NCBI GenBank assembly: GCA_018881555.1
Contig: JACAXG010000032.1
Span: 4,724,837 to 4,788,836 of the forward strand
DNA: 64,000 nucleotides
Direction: 5' to 3'
Source of the DNA: Amblyornis subalaris
Taxonomy: Eukaryota > Chordata > Aves > Passeriformes > Ptilonorhynchidae
The position numbers were made by a program, and so were the translations under genes. Under the pieces are notes generated by a model. It was not told the DNA's origin. It saw only the letters and a list, made by a program, of their open reading frames with translations, and made no database searches. Below, in pieces: positions 60,141 through 64,000 of the stretch; position 1 is the first letter of the stretch, and each line of letters begins with the position of its first letter.

Positions 60141-60260
60141 GTGCTCTGGGATCTCCTTCTGGCTGTGCCATTGATTTGCGAGCCAGAGGCCTACTCAGTA
60201 AATCAGGGATAACATTATTAAGTTACTTAAATGGACTGTTGGGATGTTAATTACCCAGCA
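60141..60260 (+). mobile_element. MIR-like SINE fragment (old)
   Basis: The sequence follows the MIR/core-SINE layout: 'ctctgggatctccttctggctgtgccattgatttgc', then 'ctcagtaaatcagggataacattatta' (the 'cctcagtttc...aatggggataat' block), then 'gttgggatgttaatta' (the 'gttgtgaggattaaa' block). Motif order and spacing are right although several bases are lost. Confidence 0.6.
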
Positions 60261-60280
60261 CATTTCCAGTCAGTCTGCCC

Positions 60281-60350
60281 TTCTGAAAATTAAGCCACTT
60301 GGCTGTCTAAATGATGCTTAACTCTGAGTGCAAAGATCAAACACCTCAGC
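60281..60350. mobile_element. Fragment of palindromic dispersed repeat (old)
   Basis: 'ttctgaaaattaagccactt', 'gctgtctaaatgatgcttaactctgagtgc' resembles a reptile/bird dispersed repeat with 'ttctgaaaatcaggcca...gtgcctaaat...gcctaact' motifs. Short and degraded. Confidence 0.4.
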
Positions 60351-63300
60351 TTAAATGTCCCCATTCTCAGCTCTACAGGCTTTCATGGTACCATCATATT
60401 TTCAAATACCATCCCATTTCTAGAAGAGGAGGGCATGGTTAGGTCAGGATTATGTTTCAACCAGAGATCTGTAAGGAAGATCTTAAAAGAAACAGTGCTA
60501 TCTGGTGTTATTGTTTGCACAGTTGCACGAGCACTGAATTACTGAATGTGTATGTAAATGCTGATGAGTAAAGGGCAGAAACTAAAGGGCAGAGTAAAGG
60601 GTGGGTGACTACAGGGGTATAACAGGATACTTTATTTTTGATCATAAGTACAATCTATTATTGTGGCAGAGCAATGCAAGGTTAGTACCTGTCAACAAGA
60701 CAGCTGGAGGCCTCTTTTTCACTGATAAATGTTGAGTGCAGCTGTGCTTGGCACATGCTTCGGCTGTAAACAGGAGCCACGGCTTTAAACATCATTCTGA
60801 TTTTTTCCACTCCTGCTAATTGCTGCTTCCACTTCCTCAGGAGTGGTGCCCAGGTGACATGCTGAAGTTTATTCAAATTCAAAGAAGAAATTAGTTCCTA
60901 AAGTTGCCTGGCCTCGTAGGCACCTGATTTATTAATTCATCTGTACCAGTTGAAGGAATTATAAGTCTTTAATTTTAATTACACTTAGACACTCAGAAGT
61001 TTTATTGGTGGATAACCACAAACAGAGCTGGGCTTTTCATGTTCTTCATGGTAACACACAACTGTTGCAGCAGCCTACACTCCAGTGAGGGAGTAGATGT
61101 GATCATTGCCTAGGATGGTATGATGGTCTTATGGTCAGGGCATTTGCCAGAACTGCAATTACATTACCTGTAAGTTAAATAGTTTATGACTGCAGGACTC
61201 CTATTTATTGGATTTCGGGGTGATATGGAAAAGTTAACAGCTGGAACTAGACCTTCCCAGTTACAAGACGTGTGCATTGTAGGAAGGAAGCAATCACAAC
61301 TAGAATGAAGTATTTTCCCTCCCCTAGCAGTATTAATACTAGTGTTTTCTATGTGTCCTTGCCCCATGATTCTCTTGTAGTTTTGCCAAATTTAACCATG
61401 TGAGCAAGAGTAGTCTGAAATACTTAAGTGAGAAGAGAAAGATGTAAGACTAAAATCAAGATAACAGAGAACAGCAGGTATCAGACAGCAGCCACATTTT
61501 TAATTCAGAGCAATTTGGATAGCAAATCCACCAATAGAAAAGGTCTTCACCTTTACTTTTCTGTCTAAAAGTTAATAGCTAGCAAAAAGGAGAAGAAGAA
61601 AGGGATAAGTAGACAGAAACCTCTACACTTTCCTACAGGACCTTCAAAGTGACACAGCTAGAAATATCTTCTTGACTCATTGTCCTAAATCCATATCTGT
61701 TCTCCTTTCCTTGATAAATCTTTTATTTGCTTTACTTTTCTCCACATTAAACTATGACCAGCAGTGCTGCTTCTTCATATCAGCTCCCAATTCTGCCTTT
61801 CTGCCAGTTGTACAAACCTTCACTGCTTATTTCATGTCTTGTTTTGTCTCCATCTATCACTCTGGATGCCTTACCAAAGAGCAATATTGCTTTAAGACAG
61901 AATTATGAAGGCAATTTAACAAGGATGACCAAATTAGAGATGAGGCTGAAAGGCAGATAGATCTTCACTGTTGTTTGGGTTTTGGTTTTTTTTGGTTTTT
62001 TTAAAGCATATGATTCACGTATGTTATGTTTCTCAAAGCTCTAAGACTTGTTACAATGCTCTCTCCATATATCCCAGGGATGCACCTAGGAGGCCTTTGA
62101 GGTAAGTTGTGAACTCATTCTGCGTGACACCTATACCAGCTCACAGTGAACCACATCCAGATTCAGTGTGCAACCACAACTGGTGCGGCTGATTTGGAGC
62201 TGAATTGAACTGTTCAGGTGGCTTGAATCACCCGCAGAGGCACCCATGAGACTTGTTTGGCTCTCTGTAGGTACCCACAGCAGAAGTGTCAGTATCTGAG
62301 TCAGCCCTCTACACTGTCTTTACAATCAGTGGAGAGATAGAATCTCTCTTTGGAGACCCTTTCTTTCCTAACTGAATGCAAAGGAAGCCTGTGCAAATCT
62401 ATGTCCAATTCTCCAGGGTCAGATAACAGTTCCTGAATGCAGATATGCATATGTCTGGCATCAAATGGTTACACAGCTGGACCTCCATTTATAAACCTTT
62501 TGCTCAGAGCAGTTATCTGCTGATGGTGTACTAGAAAAACTTGCAAGCATTTTCTTCACCATGGTAAGTACTGGATTTTGAATGTACAGCAAAGCACAAT
62601 GACATGGCTCAGTCTGCAGCTGTAGTAGTGGCAGTTTCCATCACCCTTGGTGGTTACAGTACACTTTCTAGCAGTGCACTCCTCCTGCTGTGTGGTGACT
62701 GGACATTATATCACCACTTTATTACCAATATGTGATACATATAAAAGTTACTTAATACTTAGGTATATTAAAAGTACAATTAAATTTCTATTCAGTAACT
62801 CTCACAGAAACCATTTTAAAAGATATACAGATTTATCTCTGCAAATAATTAAATTATTTCCTCNAGTGGTGCTCAATGAAATATTACACATAAATCTGGA
62901 AGCATTATTTCCTTTAAAATTTTCCTTCATAGTGTTTTATTGATCTCTTTCTTGTCATTGCACCACTATGAAACATCTGTGTTTTTCCTTCAGCTCACCA
63001 TCAGTTCCCATTCGAAAAGTCTGTAAATTCTGTGCTCCTCTAAAATCTATAGATAATTGATTCCAGGAGTGTGTGTCCACAGCAAACTGTGTAGCTGCAG
63101 TTCCACTTCATTTAACAATATACAGTTCTTTGTTAGGTAGAGATCAAAGAATATAATTTTATTGAGTTTTATTTGCCAGATTGGAAAAGAATGGGCTTGC
63201 TTTATTCAAAAAAAAAAAAAAAAAAAAGGCAGGCCAAGTGTTTTTCTTATAGAATATAGAGTGCAAAAGGAGGTAAAACAAAACCAAAGGCAATTCATAT

Positions 63301-64000
63301 ATATCTTGAAGTAATTTTCAATCAACAACAGCCTTAATGTATACTACATTCAAAATATTTTTACCATTACTATAGAAAATTGTCATTACCAAACAATAGC
63401 AAGGGAGAAAAAGTCTTGGGAAATGCAGAAGTAAACAAGTATTTGCTACAATGTGTAACTCAGGAAAAAAAGAGTTGGATGGAAAATAAAAAGAGCAGTT
63501 ATGTTTAATTCTGTGTTACACTTCCATTTCTCTGACTTCATGCATTTTAACAACTTTGTGACAACCTGTGACTGTCAGAACTACTAATCAACAGGTGTAA
63601 GTGCCTGCAGGATCAGGTCTTGCCTGTGTAAGGGATGGCAATGNTTAAATGTCTCTCCACCACACCTATACCTGGTGCCTGAAGCACATCACAGGACATC
63701 GCTTGTGCAAACACATGGTACTCACACGCCTCTGTGAGGGTGATACCTCAGTGGCACTGGGTTCAGAATGCTCTGAACCATCCAAAAGAGCTTCTCTGGA
63801 TGAAATGTCCCCGTTTATTTTTTTAGAAATTAGGAAAAAACATTTCCATGTGGGTTTTAAGTTCTTTACTGAAAGTGTTTGAAAAACAGTTGAGATGAAG
63901 AATAGATGAAATAGAAAAATCAAAACAGGATGTTCTGGCATGTAGCTGCCAATAGCAGCTTTGTTTTGGAAGGGAGAAGTTCTCATCTTTTCTTTGGTAC
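60351..64000. other. AT-rich unique DNA, no gene seen
   Basis: An A(20) run lies at 63208-63227 and a G/T-rich patch at about 61973-62002. Donor-like strings occur on the plus strand at 62101 (TTTGAG|GTAAGT) and 62563 (CACCATG|GTAAGT) without equally good acceptors at normal exon distance. No gene is recognised. Confidence 0.45.

Noticed and set aside
62078..62101. 24-base micro-exon before GAG|GTAAGT
   Set aside because: The acceptor is only moderate and two of the three frames contain stops; too short to weigh against chance.
1..64000. tRNA, rRNA, known microRNA hairpins, CRISPR arrays, prokaryotic operons, endogenous retrovirus LTR pairs
   Set aside because: No tRNA B-box in context, no recognised miRNA seed or hairpin, no spaced direct repeats, and no paired LTRs or gag/pol motifs were seen by eye.

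Overview
The window looks like a stretch of bird nuclear genome that is mostly intergenic or intronic. The evidence is direct. Several CR1 LINE fragments are present, including copies with the avian-type 3' end (tandem 'aatcatag'-like 8-mers followed by 'tggtttgggttggaaggg'). Repeat content is otherwise low, background DNA is AT-rich, and there is one compact CpG-rich zone. I find no bacterial-type gene, tRNA, rRNA, CRISPR array or intact protein-coding gene. The open reading frames are short, lack recognisable domains and are about as long as chance allows in 64 kb. The two exceptions are old mobile-element proteins, the CR1 linker domain at 45.9 kb and a hAT-like transposase fragment at 48 kb.

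Layout. 0-14 kb: AT-rich unique DNA with exon-like segments at 403-466 and 6988-7071, a palindromic MITE-like repeat at 4.65 kb and a MIR-like SINE at 12.35 kb. 14.3-20 kb: an old, internally deleted CR1 (14.3-15.4 kb), a TA-rich simple repeat (17.0 kb) and a second old CR1 3' end (19.6-20.0 kb). 20-31 kb: unique DNA with an excellent acceptor/donor pair around an 80-base segment (22.18 kb), a 31-bp tandem duplication (24.2 kb), a CpG-richer patch with an AP-1-like inverted repeat (28.27 kb) and a palindromic repeat (28.8 kb). 31-39 kb: a CR1 3' end on the minus strand (31.06 kb), a CA repeat (33.9 kb) and AT-rich DNA.

39.3-41.8 kb is the most gene-like part. Two CpG islands (39.29-39.65 and 41.13-41.68 kb) lie about 1.5 kb apart. 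The second is flanked by strong splice donors pointing outward on both strands (plus at 41801/41802, minus at 40897/40896), which is the arrangement expected of a divergent promoter with untranslated first exons. A third donor, CAG|GTGAGT, lies at 40363/40364.

42-64 kb: unique DNA with a head-to-head CR1 pair (45.8-46.4 kb), a (GGAA)n array (47.43 kb), a hAT-like transposase fossil on the minus strand (48.0-48.2 kb), a (CT)n array (51.36 kb), a minus-strand exon-like 63-mer (51.83 kb), an old CR1 running from the RT region to the 3' end (56.75-57.8 kb), a (TTCC)n array containing a 45-base sequencing gap (58.1-58.28 kb) and a MIR-like SINE (60.15 kb).

Nothing here amounts to a co-operating gene system. 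The best leads are the divergent CpG-island promoter, the hAT fossil and the exon-like segments. About sixty isolated single-N positions are unevenly spread, which may reflect masked heterozygous sites.
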